From Pontibacter indicus (GTDB taxonomy: Bacteria; Bacteroidota; Bacteroidia; Cytophagales; Hymenobacteraceae), in contig NZ_FTPP01000002.1 of assembly GCF_900156345.1 (NCBI RefSeq), forward strand, positions 930,001 to 994,000: 64,000 nucleotides of DNA, in the 5' to 3' direction. The notes under the pieces are model-generated. The model ran no database searches and had not been told where the DNA came from. It saw only the letters and a list, made by a program, of their open reading frames with translations. Position 1 is the first letter of the stretch; every line of letters starts with the position of its first letter. A program made the position numbers and the translations under genes. This document shows positions 9,021 through 18,145 of this stretch, one piece after another.

Positions 9021-9770
9021 ATGGTGCCTAATACGCTGTTTATGGGGCAGCAGCTGTTTTTTCTGCCGGTTTGTGCTTCCACCAACTCGGAGGCCCAGCA
9101 GCTACTCCTCAAAAATGAAGCCACAGAGGGTTGTGTGGTGCTTACCGACGAGCAGACGCATGGCCGTGGCCAGCGAGGCAACTCCTGGGAGGCGGCTCCC
9201 GGCAAAAATATCACACTTTCTGTAATTCTGTCACCTGTTTTCCTAGCTGTCAGGCACCAGTTTTACCTCAACATGGCCGTATCGCTGGCGGTGCTCGACC
9301 TGCTGCGCGAACAGGGGTTGGAACAGGCCCGTGTCAAATGGCCCAACGACCTTTATTTCGAGGACAGGAAGCTTGGCGGGATTCTGATTGAGAACACAGT
9401 TACGGGTCAATCCATACAACACAGTATCGTGGGGATTGGTTTAAACGTAAATCAGCTTCATTTCGGAATCGGCACGGCCACTTCGCTGGCAGCCGAGATA
9501 GGTACGCAACTCGACGTGAAAAGATTGGTGAACCGGCTGCTTGAATTGCTCGAAAAACGCTACCTGGAGCTGCGCAGCGGCAAAATTGATAAGTTGAAGT
9601 ACGAATACCTGCAGGCCCTGTACCGCTACCAGGAAAAGCACGGGTACCGGATCGGTTCGGAGGTAGTGCAGGGGCAGATTATGGGGGTGGATGAGGACGG
9701 CAGGCTAGCTCTGGAAGTGGAGGGCGAGTTGCGCTACTTTGGCTTCAAGGAAATCGCCTACCTTATCTGA
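9021..9770 (+). CDS. birA: Biotin--[acetyl-CoA-carboxylase] ligase
   Basis: A 249-residue biotin protein ligase that activates biotin with ATP and transfers it to the carboxyl carrier protein. The adenylate-binding motif GRGQRGN lies at 48-54, and KWPNDL followed by KLGGILIE around 110-125 forms the biotin pocket. There is no N-terminal winged-helix, so this is the monofunctional type that cannot act as the biotin operon repressor. It is divergent from rsfS. Its stop overlaps by 8 bp the stop of the convergent YceI gene. Confidence 0.94.
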   Translation: MVPNTLFMGQQLFFLPVCASTNSEAQQLLLKNEATEGCVVLTDEQTHGRGQRGNSWEAAPGKNITLSVILSPVFLAVRHQFYLNMAVSLAVLDLLREQGLEQARVKWPNDLYFEDRKLGGILIENTVTGQSIQHSIVGIGLNVNQLHFGIGTATSLAAEIGTQLDVKRLVNRLLELLEKRYLELRSGKIDKLKYEYLQALYRYQEKHGYRIGSEVVQGQIMGVDEDGRLALEVEGELRYFGFKEIAYLI

Positions 9771-10356
9771 AGCCAAACTTCTTCACGGCCACAATCTGCT
9801 GCGGATCGGGGTCGGTGGGCGAAAGCGGCATCCTGAGCGAGACGTTCATGGTGCTGGCGCCATAGCCTGAGCTTAAACGGGGCGCCTGGATGTGGTGGTC
9901 GGATAGTTCGACCGGAAAGGCTGTGATCAATTGCCAGTTGTTTCCTTTCTGCACAAGCGTGCCTTCAATTGTTCGTTTCCTGGCCACGCCGTGGATGGTC
10001 AATATGCCTGCGGCAGTTACTTTTGCCTCGCCCTTCGCTGAAACCGGTCCTTTATCAATAATGCGGCCGACAAAAGTTGCCTTGTGGTAGCGGCTGCTCT
10101 TCATGTATTTGTCATTGAAGCGCTCCTGCATGAGCGAGTTCAGGAACTGAAAAGAGGTAATGGGGACATCGAAGCTGAACTTTCCCGTCTCCAGGTTGAT
10201 CAATCCGTTAGCAGACTCAGAGGTACCTTTAATCAGGCTGAGCGGTGCGCCGGCCTCAAACACGATGGTGCCGATACCCTTGTAGGTGCCTGTTTGGGCT
10301 TGTGCGGGCGGGAGTAGCCAGCACAGGGTGCACACGAATAGGAGTAGCTTTTTCAT
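9763..10356 (-). CDS. YceI-family periplasmic protein
   Basis: A 197-residue protein with a clear signal peptide (MKKLLLFVCTLCWLLPPAQAQ) and the lipocalin-like YceI pattern: 'FDVPITSFQFLNSLMQERF', 'MKSSRYHKATFVGRI', and a late 'LTIHGVARKRTIEGTL'. YceI proteins bind isoprenoid-type lipids in the periplasm. It probably forms a single-gene unit; a 790-bp region without a convincing gene lies upstream. Confidence 0.85.
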   Translation of the reverse strand: MKKLLLFVCTLCWLLPPAQAQTGTYKGIGTIVFEAGAPLSLIKGTSESANGLINLETGKFSFDVPITSFQFLNSLMQERFNDKYMKSSRYHKATFVGRIIDKGPVSAKGEAKVTAAGILTIHGVARKRTIEGTLVQKGNNWQLITAFPVELSDHHIQAPRLSSGYGASTMNVSLRMPLSPTDPDPQQIVAVKKFGFR

Positions 10357-11146
10357 ACATGCCTCGCCTTCTCTTCGGTTAGCTTTCCTTCTAATTTATT
10401 TAACTAATCTGAGCAGAGATAGTTGAGCCCGTTCACTAAAAATAACCGCTCACTGCGCATTATTTTCGCTGGTCATCATTTTCCATCGCAGCCCATTTTT
10501 TATTTTTCCTTCCCAAGTTCCAGGTATAGGTCGCTGACCTGGAGCAAAAGAGTTGGTGCTTCAAACTATTTTTTAAAAAATATTGAACGCTGTTCACACT
10601 GCTAGGCAAAAGAATTAGTCCAATGCATAGCGTGTTTTTGATGTAACGGGTTGCTTTTGCTTGAGTTGCACATTTTCTATATATGGCGCTATAGTTCAAT
10701 CAGTTTCTTTTTATCTTTATAGATGTGTTGTGGGTAGTGTTAGGATGGGTGTGGATTGGTTTTGGAAGACGGGTGCAGAAGTTGGCAGTGATAAAGAAAT
10801 ATTTTGATGTATAGTATAATACGAATATTGGGTGCAGGTATAAATGTTGTAAAGGATGGGGCTGAATACAATTTTGCTCGTGGTAACACAGGGTTTAGGG
10901 TGTAAAATCTGGCCGGCAACAATGCAACCTCAGGTATAGGTACAGGGTCATGGAGATGAAAACGATGCTGAAAGGCATGATTGTTGATTACGTCAGGGTA
11001 TAGCCAAAACAGCAAAAAGCCGGGTATTGCTATTTCTTTAGTAACCTGTATTTTTAATTAGATTTTTTCTATTTAGTATATTTTGCTATATCTTTGAACT
11101 GCCTGCCAGCTCGTGGTAGGACCTTTAGAAAAGCGAGGTGTGATAT
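10357..11146. other. Long intergenic region without a supported gene
   Basis: About 790 bp, more AT-rich than the flanking genes, lie between the YceI gene and the T9SS protein gene. Short open frames exist but none has family-like content or plausible initiation context. Three copies of the host GGTATA motif occur here. The last 60 bp hold a promoter candidate for the next gene. A stretch around 10740-11015 reads like decayed coding sequence with several stops, but I cannot assign it. Confidence 0.5.
11070..11096 (+). promoter_or_regulatory. Bacteroidetes-type promoter candidate for the T9SS protein gene
   Basis: An exact -7 box TATCTTTG lies at 11089-11096, and a T-rich stretch (TTTT rather than TTTG) lies about 20 bp upstream. 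The start codon is 50 bp downstream. Confidence 0.45.
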
Positions 11147-11719
11147 ATGAGAACTTTTACAAAAATGATATTAACGGCTGTCTTGGCGGTTTCGCAGCTG
11201 GCAGCGTACAGTATAACAGCCGATGGGCGCATAAAGGAGGATGGCGTTCTGCCTGTGAATGCAGGAGGCAGCTCTGCCTGGAAAGTCGTGCCGGAAAAGA
11301 AAGCCGAGGCGAACGTGCACGCTGAGAATGCCCGTACTGCTTCCTGGGTTAAGAACTACACCAAAAACAAAAGCCTATACCTGACCGAGACGGCCTACGC
11401 CGGTTCATCTCAGTTCGTGATTAACTCCTACATGGCCTTTGCGCCGGCGCCAGAGCGCCAGACTCCTTCGATCAATGCCTACCCGAACCCTTCGCGCGGC
11501 ATTACGCGTGTGTCGCTGTCGCAGGTGGGGATGGCAGAAAACTACAAGCTGAAGATTTCGAACACGATTGGCAAGGTGATGGAGACGCACGAGCTGCCAG
11601 TAACGCACTCCAACGTGTTTGTGCTCGACATGACAGGATATCCGGCCGGAGTGTACTTCTATAGCCTGCTGGTGAATGATAAGACCGTGGAAACGAAGCG
11701 TTTGATCCTCCAGAAATAG
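11147..11719 (+). CDS. Small exported protein with a type IX secretion sorting domain
   Basis: A 190-residue protein. It begins with a signal peptide (MRTFTKMILTAVLAVSQLAA). The C-terminal ~80 residues are a type A T9SS sorting domain, recognised by 'INAYPNPSRGITRVSL', 'YKLKISNTIGKVM', 'LDMTGYPAGVYFYSLL' and the terminal 'TKRLILQK'. Such domains direct proteins through the outer membrane T9SS, usually for attachment to the surface. The cargo between signal and sorting domain is only about 85 polar residues without a recognised fold, which is unusually small. It is followed by a strong terminator. Confidence 0.85.
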   Translation: MRTFTKMILTAVLAVSQLAAYSITADGRIKEDGVLPVNAGGSSAWKVVPEKKAEANVHAENARTASWVKNYTKNKSLYLTETAYAGSSQFVINSYMAFAPAPERQTPSINAYPNPSRGITRVSLSQVGMAENYKLKISNTIGKVMETHELPVTHSNVFVLDMTGYPAGVYFYSLLVNDKTVETKRLILQK

Positions 11720-11744
11720 AAGGAGCTATACCTGTTACAATAGC

Positions 11745-11772
11745 AAAAGCCAGTTGAGAGACTGGCTTTTTT
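11745..11772 (+). terminator. Intrinsic terminator after the T9SS protein gene
   Basis: The stem AAAAGCCAGT (11745-11754) pairs with ACTGGCTTTT (11761-11770) around a 6-nt loop and continues into a T-run. Confidence 0.85.
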
Positions 11773-11847
11773 TTATGACCAACTCGCCAAAGGTGCGCAG
11801 GCACCGATTTATTTAGTATTTTCGACGCTGAATATTTGTAAATTGCT

Positions 11848-14802
11848 ATGACGGATTATCGCAAGATAAACAACCTCGTAGGCTGGCTCGTGTTTTTGAT
11901 CGCGACCGCCGTGTATGTACTGACGCTGGAACCTACTGCCAGTTTCTGGGACGCGGGCGAATTCATTGCCTGCTCTTACAAGCTCCTGGTGCCGCACCCT
12001 CCGGGGGCGCCCTTTTACCTTTTAGTGGGCCGCATGTTCTCTATGTTCGCCAGCGACCCGACCCAGGTGGCCTGGTGGGTGAACTTCCTCTCTGCACTTT
12101 GTAGCTCCTTTACCGTGCTGTTCCTGTTCTGGTCCATTACCATCCTCTCGCGCCGCCTACTGGTGAAGGAGGAGGGAGTGGCGCCTACCAAAGGACAGAC
12201 CGTACTGATCATGGGAGCCGGCGCCGTGGGTGCGCTCGCCTATACCTTCACCGACTCAGCCTGGTTCTCAGCAGTAGAGGCAGAGGTATACGCCATGTCG
12301 TCTTTCTTTACGGCCATCGTATTCTGGGCCATGCTGCGCTGGGAGTCTAAAGTGGGCGAGTCGCTGTCGGACAAATGGCTCATCCTGATCGCCTACCTCA
12401 TCGGCCTTTCGATCGGAGCGCACTTGCTGAACCTGGTGGCTATACCTGCGCTGGCTTTCATCTATTACTTCCGACTCTACAAGCCAAGCTGGAAAGGCGG
12501 TCTTATCGCGTTTCTGATCAGTGCCGTGATCGTGATGGCCATTCTGTGGGGCATTATACCTGGCCTGCCATCGCTGGCCGGCAACGTGGAGGTGTTCTTC
12601 GTTAACTCACTAGGTATGCCGTTCGGCTCGGGCATCATTTTCTTTGTGATCCTGTTGGTGGCGGCTATCATCTACGGTATACGCTACTCCATCAAGCATA
12701 ACATCCGGGTGCTGAACACGGCCATCCTGTGCTTCTCCTTCATCCTGATCGGCTACTCGTCTTACATGATCATCCCGATCCGTTCGTCTTACAACCCAAC
12801 AATCGACGAGAATGCGCCGGACGATATTCTGAGCTTTGTGTCGTACCTGAAGCGCGAGCAGTATGGCGACCGTCCGTTGCTTTATGGTCCGCAGTACAAC
12901 GCACAACCTGTTGCGCAGGAAGAAGGTGCGCCACGTTACGTGAAGGGCAAAGACAAATACGTGATGGCTGGTCGTAAGCTCGAAACGATTTACGACAGCA
13001 AGGACAAAACCATTCTGCCGCGCATTTACAGCGACAATCCGCAGCACCTGCAGGAGTATAAAAAATGGGTAGACCTACGCGACGGGCAGGCCCCAACCTT
13101 TGGGCAAAACCTGAGCTTCCTGTTCCGTTATCAGTTGGGCCACATGTACTGGCGCTATTTCCTCTGGAACTTTGTGGGCCGCGAGAGCGACGTGCAGCAG
13201 TCGGGCGTGCTGTGGTTCGGCAAGCCAACCGACGGCGTGCCGGATCGTGTGGTGAACAGCAAGGCGCGTAACACCTTCTATCTGCTGCCACTTGTTTTCG
13301 GTATCATTGGCCTGATTTACCAGATTCGTAAGAACGAGCGCGATGCCTTTGTTGTGGGCCTGCTTTTCTTCTTTACAGGTATAGCCATTGCCCTTTACCT
13401 GAACCAGCCGCCGATTGAGCCGCGCGAGCGTGACTATACCTTTGCCGGTTCGTTCTATGCCTTCTCGATCTGGATTGGTCTGGGCGTGCTGGGTATAGCC
13501 GAGCTGCTGAACCGTGGCCTCCGTAACGTTTCGACGAGCGGCGCTATTGCCACCGTTATTGGTCTGGCCGTGCCAGGTATACTGGCCGCCGAGGGCTGGG
13601 ACGACCACGATCGCTCCAACCGCTACCACTCTGTAGACTCTGCCAAGAACCTGCTCGACTCAGTAGCGCCAAACGGCATCCTGTTCACCAACGGCGACAA
13701 CGACACGTTCCCGCTGTGGTATGCGCAGGAAGTGGAGGGTTACCGCACCGACGTGCGCGTGGCCGTGCTCAGCTACCTGAACACCGACTGGTACATCGAC
13801 CAGATGAAGCGCCAGGCCTACAAGTCAGAGCCGTGGCCGCTCACGCTCGAGAACGAGAACTACCGCCAGGGCACCAACGACTACCTGCCGTACGTAGAGC
13901 GTCAGCAGGTGGCGGCAGGTATAGACCTGAAGCAATTTGTGAGCCTGGTGCGTCAGAACCACCCTGCGCTACAAGTACAGGCGGGCAGCGGTACCACCCT
14001 GCTGAGCTTCCCAACCAAGAACTTCTTCCTCGATGTAGACCAAAGCAAAGTTGCCCAGGAAGGCTTCGTTGCCAAAGACTTCCAGGACCAAATCACAGAC
14101 CGCATGCAGTGGACGATTAACAAAGGCCTGCTCGAGAAAAAGCACCTGATCATACTCGACCTGCTGGCTACCAACGAGTGGGACCGTCCGGTTTACTTTT
14201 CTACCACGGTGAACAGTGCCGACTTTATGGGGCTGTCGGAGTACTTCCAGCTCGAGGGGCTTGCCTACCGCGTAGTGCCGGTTAAGGTGAGCAGTGAAGA
14301 GGCGCCGGGCTTCCTGAACAAGGAGCTGATGTACAAGAACATGATGAACTTCAGCTTCCGCAACTTCAACGATCCGAGCATTTTCTACGACGAGAACTAC
14401 TTCCGCTTTGCCGCAAACGCCCGCGACAAGTTTGGCAAACTGGCTGCTGAGTACCTGATGAGTGGCGATAACGCCCGCGCCAAGGAAATTGTGGACCACT
14501 GCTTTGAGCAACTGCCGCCAAGCACGGTGCCGTACGACTATTACACGCCACAGTTCATCTCGTTATTTGCCGATCTCGGTGAAGAGGAGCGCGCCAAGAG
14601 CCTGTGGGAAGACATGGCGAAGAGCTCACGCGAATCTGTGGAGTACTACCTTGCGAAAGGCGCCCTGTTTGACATGGAAATACAGACGAACCTGTTTATC
14701 ATGCAGCAGCTCATAGGCGAGGCGCAGGCCATCGGCGAGGAGCAAAAGGCAAAAGAACTGCAGGATGTGTTTGTGCAATATCTGCAGCGCATGCGGCGTT
14801 AA
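11848..14802 (+). CDS. DUF2723/GT117-family integral membrane glycosyltransferase-like protein
   Basis: A 984-residue protein of the DUF2723 family found in Bacteroidetes, thought to be a GT-C fold protein O-mannosyltransferase-like enzyme. The N-terminus has the typical first helix and 'TLEPTASFWDAGEFIACSYK', where the Asp-Ala-Gly-Glu lies in the luminal loop that carries the catalytic acid in GT-C enzymes. About twelve membrane helices follow up to roughly residue 570. A soluble periplasmic part then has the family's 'DWYIDQMKRQAYKSEP' block and an alpha-helical TPR-like C-terminus. Ten copies of the host GGTATA motif occur inside the gene. The acceptor is unknown. Confidence 0.88.
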   Translation: MTDYRKINNLVGWLVFLIATAVYVLTLEPTASFWDAGEFIACSYKLLVPHPPGAPFYLLVGRMFSMFASDPTQVAWWVNFLSALCSSFTVLFLFWSITILSRRLLVKEEGVAPTKGQTVLIMGAGAVGALAYTFTDSAWFSAVEAEVYAMSSFFTAIVFWAMLRWESKVGESLSDKWLILIAYLIGLSIGAHLLNLVAIPALAFIYYFRLYKPSWKGGLIAFLISAVIVMAILWGIIPGLPSLAGNVEVFFVNSLGMPFGSGIIFFVILLVAAIIYGIRYSIKHNIRVLNTAILCFSFILIGYSSYMIIPIRSSYNPTIDENAPDDILSFVSYLKREQYGDRPLLYGPQYNAQPVAQEEGAPRYVKGKDKYVMAGRKLETIYDSKDKTILPRIYSDNPQHLQEYKKWVDLRDGQAPTFGQNLSFLFRYQLGHMYWRYFLWNFVGRESDVQQSGVLWFGKPTDGVPDRVVNSKARNTFYLLPLVFGIIGLIYQIRKNERDAFVVGLLFFFTGIAIALYLNQPPIEPRERDYTFAGSFYAFSIWIGLGVLGIAELLNRGLRNVSTSGAIATVIGLAVPGILAAEGWDDHDRSNRYHSVDSAKNLLDSVAPNGILFTNGDNDTFPLWYAQEVEGYRTDVRVAVLSYLNTDWYIDQMKRQAYKSEPWPLTLENENYRQGTNDYLPYVERQQVAAGIDLKQFVSLVRQNHPALQVQAGSGTTLLSFPTKNFFLDVDQSKVAQEGFVAKDFQDQITDRMQWTINKGLLEKKHLIILDLLATNEWDRPVYFSTTVNSADFMGLSEYFQLEGLAYRVVPVKVSSEEAPGFLNKELMYKNMMNFSFRNFNDPSIFYDENYFRFAANARDKFGKLAAEYLMSGDNARAKEIVDHCFEQLPPSTVPYDYYTPQFISLFADLGEEERAKSLWEDMAKSSRESVEYYLAKGALFDMEIQTNLFIMQQLIGEAQAIGEEQKAKELQDVFVQYLQRMRR

Positions 14803-14826
14803 ACAAAATAGAGAGTTAAACAGTAC

Positions 14827-14856
14827 AAAAGCCGAACCCGTTTGTGTTCGGCTTTT
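14827..14856 (+). terminator. Intrinsic terminator after the DUF2723 gene
   Basis: The 11-bp stem AAAAGCCGAAC (14827-14837) pairs with GTTCGGCTTTT (14846-14856). It lies 35 bp before the lipoprotein start. Confidence 0.8.
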
Positions 14857-14890
14857 GCTATTTTCGGGTGCCTGCTTTATCTTCAAGCTA

Positions 14891-16147
14891 ATGAAACAGA
14901 TAAGTCTTCTTACCTGCCTGTCCCTGCTGCTACTGCTCTCCTCGTGTGGCAGTTCAGACATTGCCTATGCGCCTATGTACCGCGATACCGCCCCTGTTGC
15001 TACCAAATCTGAGCAGCCGGAGGTAGTACTGCAGTATGGCCACTACAGCACCCCCGACACCCTGCACCTGATCCTCCGGTTTGAAGAACTCCGCCAATTG
15101 CTCGACCTGACGCAGGCCGGCGATCGGGTGGACTTCACCATCCGCTCAGGTAACACAGAGCGCGACATGCTTCTGCTGCGCGATACGGTGCAGGTGCTAC
15201 CGCAGCACCGTGTGGCCTCGAACGGAACGCTGGAGGTGCCGGTGGCTATACCTGCTAAGTATGTGGCGGCGGGCAACACGATGCAGGCACGGCTCTGGAT
15301 GAAACTGGCCGGTCAGGAGCGTCTGGGCGTTTCTCATCGACTGGCACTCAATCCCAATATGCTGCGAAAAGACTTTATGTTGCTGCAGGTACGTACGAAC
15401 GCGCCGCTGCTGCGCGGCTTTGCCACTACTGCTGACAGCCTATACCTGTGGCAACCCAGCGACACCAACACCACGTTCCGGGTGCAGCAGGTAGACTATA
15501 CCCTGCAGCCCGCCCTGCCCCCCATGTCGACGCGCCAGGAAAGTTTGCCTGCCGTGCCGCAAGCTACCGGAGACTCGCTGGCGATGGCAGCCTTGGATAC
15601 TTTCCGACTGGAGCGGGAGGGGCTATACCTGCTTCGAACCGCAACAGGCGCCACACAAGGAGTGGTGGTGCAAGGTGGCACTTACCCGCTCATCACCCGT
15701 GTCCAGGACATGGTCACACCGCTCATTTACCTGACCACCTCGGCGGAGCGGGAGGCACTCTACAACACGCAGGATCAGAAAGCTGCCTTAGACGGCTTCT
15801 GGCTCAAAATAGCCAAAGACAAGAAGCTGGCGCGCGAGCTGATCCGAACTTACTATACCCGCGTCGAAACCGCGAACAAGCTCTATACCTCGTTTAAGCC
15901 CGGCTGGGCCACCGACCGCGGCATGATCTACATCATCTATGGAAAGCCCCATAATGTGAGCATCAGCCCCGATGCCGAAACTTGGATCTACCGCGAATCG
16001 GAGTCTACACCGTACGTCAAGTTCGTATTTTCGAAAAAAGAGAATACCTTTACCGAAAATCACTTTGAGCTGGTACGGAACCGTGAATACGAGGAGAACT
16101 GGTACAGCACTGTAGCAAGATGGAGAGCAGGAATAACAAATTTGTAG
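14891..16147 (+). CDS. Lipoprotein with a GWxTD domain
   Basis: About 418 residues from the ATG at 14891; the open frame upstream runs through a terminator and is not used. The signal is lipoprotein-type: MKQISLLTCLSLLLLLSSC, with the lipobox cysteine at 19. The C-terminus carries a GWxTD domain, seen as 'FKPGWATDRGMIYIIYGKP', a family found in Bacteroidetes envelope proteins with no settled function. The centre is beta-rich. It overlaps the rlmB start by 28 bp, which suggests translational coupling although the products look unrelated. Confidence 0.85.
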   Translation: MKQISLLTCLSLLLLLSSCGSSDIAYAPMYRDTAPVATKSEQPEVVLQYGHYSTPDTLHLILRFEELRQLLDLTQAGDRVDFTIRSGNTERDMLLLRDTVQVLPQHRVASNGTLEVPVAIPAKYVAAGNTMQARLWMKLAGQERLGVSHRLALNPNMLRKDFMLLQVRTNAPLLRGFATTADSLYLWQPSDTNTTFRVQQVDYTLQPALPPMSTRQESLPAVPQATGDSLAMAALDTFRLEREGLYLLRTATGATQGVVVQGGTYPLITRVQDMVTPLIYLTTSAEREALYNTQDQKAALDGFWLKIAKDKKLARELIRTYYTRVETANKLYTSFKPGWATDRGMIYIIYGKPHNVSISPDAETWIYRESESTPYVKFVFSKKENTFTENHFELVRNREYEENWYSTVARWRAGITNL

Positions 16148-16956
16148 GTGGCAACCGCTATGGCGGCCCCAGAACTCCGAAGGAGGATAAAATGGAAATG
16201 ATCTTTGGCCTCCGGCCGATCATAGAGGCCATGCTGGCCGGAAAGGTGCTGGAGAAGATCTTTGTGCAGAAAGGGGCCCGCAATGCCACCACCGACGAAC
16301 TCCTCGACCTGGCTAAGAAGCACGATGTGCCCGTTGCCAGCGTGCCGGTAGAGAAACTCAACAACCTGACCCGAAAAAACCACCAGGGAGCCGTTGCCCT
16401 GATCTCAGCCATCACCTACATGCCGCTGGACGAGATCGTGACCTCGCTTTTTGAGAAAGGCAAGAGCCCACTGCTACTCATACTCGACCGTATCACCGAC
16501 GTGCGCAACTTCGGCTCTATTGCCCGCAACGCCGAGTGCATGGGTGTGGACGCCATCGTTATACCTAGCAGGGGAGGTGCCCAGATCAACGCCGACGCGA
16601 TCAAGACCTCGGCAGGAGCATTACACCTGGTACCGGTTTGCCGCGAGCCGAACCTGAAGAATACGATCGATTACCTGAAGGACTACGGCGTGCAAATTGT
16701 GGCCTGTACCGAAAAGACAGAGCATAACCTGACCGACAACACCGTGGATTTTGTGGGTCCGACCGCCATCATCATGGGCAGTGAGGAAGACGGCATTTCA
16801 CCGGAGTACCTCAAGCGAGCCGATGCCAGACTGCGCATTCCGCTTTTAGGCCAGATCGGTTCGCTGAATGTGTCGGTTGCGACAGGCATCATCCTGTATG
16901 AAGCCATGAGTCACCGCCTGCGCGAAAGCGGCTACTCCAGCCAGAATGACTTTTGA
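16120..16956 (+). CDS. rlmB: 23S rRNA (guanosine-2'-O-)-methyltransferase RlmB (SpoU family)
   Basis: A 278-residue SpoU/TrmH-family methyltransferase that modifies G2251 of 23S rRNA in the E. coli numbering. The N-terminal substrate domain starts at 'MEMIFGLRPIIEAML', and the SPOUT knot motifs follow: 'LDRITDVRNFGSIARNAE', 'IIMGSEEDGIS' and 'IGSLNVSVATGIILYE'. Two starts are possible. The ATG at 16120 gives a basic polar N-terminal tail, as often seen in Bacteroidetes. The ATG at 16192 is preceded by AAGGAGG (16180-16186), a perfect Shine-Dalgarno that also encodes Lys-Glu. I keep the longer form with moderate certainty. Confidence 0.9.
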   Translation: MESRNNKFVGGNRYGGPRTPKEDKMEMIFGLRPIIEAMLAGKVLEKIFVQKGARNATTDELLDLAKKHDVPVASVPVEKLNNLTRKNHQGAVALISAITYMPLDEIVTSLFEKGKSPLLLILDRITDVRNFGSIARNAECMGVDAIVIPSRGGAQINADAIKTSAGALHLVPVCREPNLKNTIDYLKDYGVQIVACTEKTEHNLTDNTVDFVGPTAIIMGSEEDGISPEYLKRADARLRIPLLGQIGSLNVSVATGIILYEAMSHRLRESGYSSQNDF

Positions 16957-16988
16957 ACCGAGATAAGGTATAGCCAAATATAACCATT

Positions 16989-17026
16989 AAAAAAGGGGAA
17001 CGCTGCTGCCAGCGTTCCCCTTTTTT
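16989..17026. terminator. Strong bidirectional terminator
   Basis: A 16-bp perfect stem (16989-17004 with 17011-17026) is bounded by A6 and T6. It separates convergent rlmB and manC. Confidence 0.9.
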
Positions 17027-17066
17027 GTGCCATAACCATGCCGGCCAAGGTATAGCCGTAGGTATA

Positions 17067-18143
17067 CTAGATGTATTCGGCGCCTTTTTTAGACTTGGCA
17101 TCCGACATAAACTCCTTCACTTTCTGCTCTTCGCTCAGGCGGCAAATCATCAGCACATTGTCGTGCTCAGCCACAATATAACCTTCTAAGCCCTCTACGA
17201 CCACTAAGCGGTCTTTCGGGGTTTTGATAATGCAGTTTTTAGTGTCATAGAGCAACACGTCGCCACCTATCACGTTACCGGCTTCGTCTTTCTCATTGAT
17301 GGTATAGAGCGAATTCCAGGTGCCCAGGTCGGACCAGCCGATGTCGGCCAGCACCACGTACACGTTGTCTACTTTCTCCATGATGCCGTAGTCGATGGAG
17401 ATGTTACGGCAGTGTGAGTAGGCTTTTATGATAAAGTTGGTCTCGTCCGGCGTGTGCATCTTCGGAGCGCCTTCCTCAAATATCTCGCTTATCTCAGGCA
17501 GGAACTGTCTGAAAGCCCGCATGATGCTCTGCACATTCCAGATGAAAATGCCGGAGTTCCACACGAAGTCGCCGCTGTTGAGGAACATCTGAGCCAGTTC
17601 CAGGTTCGGCTTCTCAGTGAAAGTTTTTACCTTCTTGATCGTCGCTGAGTCGTCGTCGATGTACTGGATATAGCCGTAGCCGGTGTCAGGACGGCTGGGC
17701 GTAATGCCGAGCGTGATGAGCACGTCGTCACTGTCGGCTGCCTCCACCGCTTTTTTGACCACCTGGGTAAAGGCCTCCTGCTTCAGTACCATGTGGTCGG
17801 AAGGCGTGACGATCAGGTTGGCGTTGGGGTTGATCTGCGCAATTTTGTACGAGGCGTAGGCAATGCAGGGAGCGGTGTTGCGGCCGATCGGCTCGAGCAG
17901 GATCTGGTTGTCGCTCAGTTCCGGCAGCTGTTCCTTCACCAGGTTCTGGTAGTCGCGGTTGGTTACCACGTACACATTTTCGGGTGGGCAGATGTCCTTG
18001 AATCGTCTCATGGTCATCTGGAGCATGCTTTCGCCTACGCCCAGTACATCATGAAACTGCTTTGGGAAATCGGTACGGCTGAATGGCCAGAAGCGGCTTC
18101 CGATGCCGCCCGCCATGATGACCACAAAAGTGTTTTCGTTCAT
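17067..18143 (-). CDS. manC: Mannose-1-phosphate guanylyltransferase
   Basis: A 358-residue nucleotidyltransferase that makes GDP-mannose from mannose-1-phosphate and GTP, feeding surface polysaccharides and fucose. The signature MAGGIGSRFWPFSR lies at 10-23 with the PKQF lysine just after. 'EPIGRNTAPCIAYAS' and 'FVWNSGIFIW' are typical of the GMP family. It lacks the C-terminal phosphomannose isomerase domain of bifunctional enzymes. It begins 2 bp after the kdsD stop and is thus in the same operon. Confidence 0.92.
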   Translation of the reverse strand: MNENTFVVIMAGGIGSRFWPFSRTDFPKQFHDVLGVGESMLQMTMRRFKDICPPENVYVVTNRDYQNLVKEQLPELSDNQILLEPIGRNTAPCIAYASYKIAQINPNANLIVTPSDHMVLKQEAFTQVVKKAVEAADSDDVLITLGITPSRPDTGYGYIQYIDDDSATIKKVKTFTEKPNLELAQMFLNSGDFVWNSGIFIWNVQSIMRAFRQFLPEISEIFEEGAPKMHTPDETNFIIKAYSHCRNISIDYGIMEKVDNVYVVLADIGWSDLGTWNSLYTINEKDEAGNVIGGDVLLYDTKNCIIKTPKDRLVVVEGLEGYIVAEHDNVLMICRLSEEQKVKEFMSDAKSKKGAEYI

Positions 18144-18145
18144 GT

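Noticed and set aside
10460-11015. Minus-strand ORFs of 79 and 91 codons in the long gap
   Set aside because: Neither has family-like content, a signal peptide or good initiation context; both are rich in codons uncommon in neighbouring genes.
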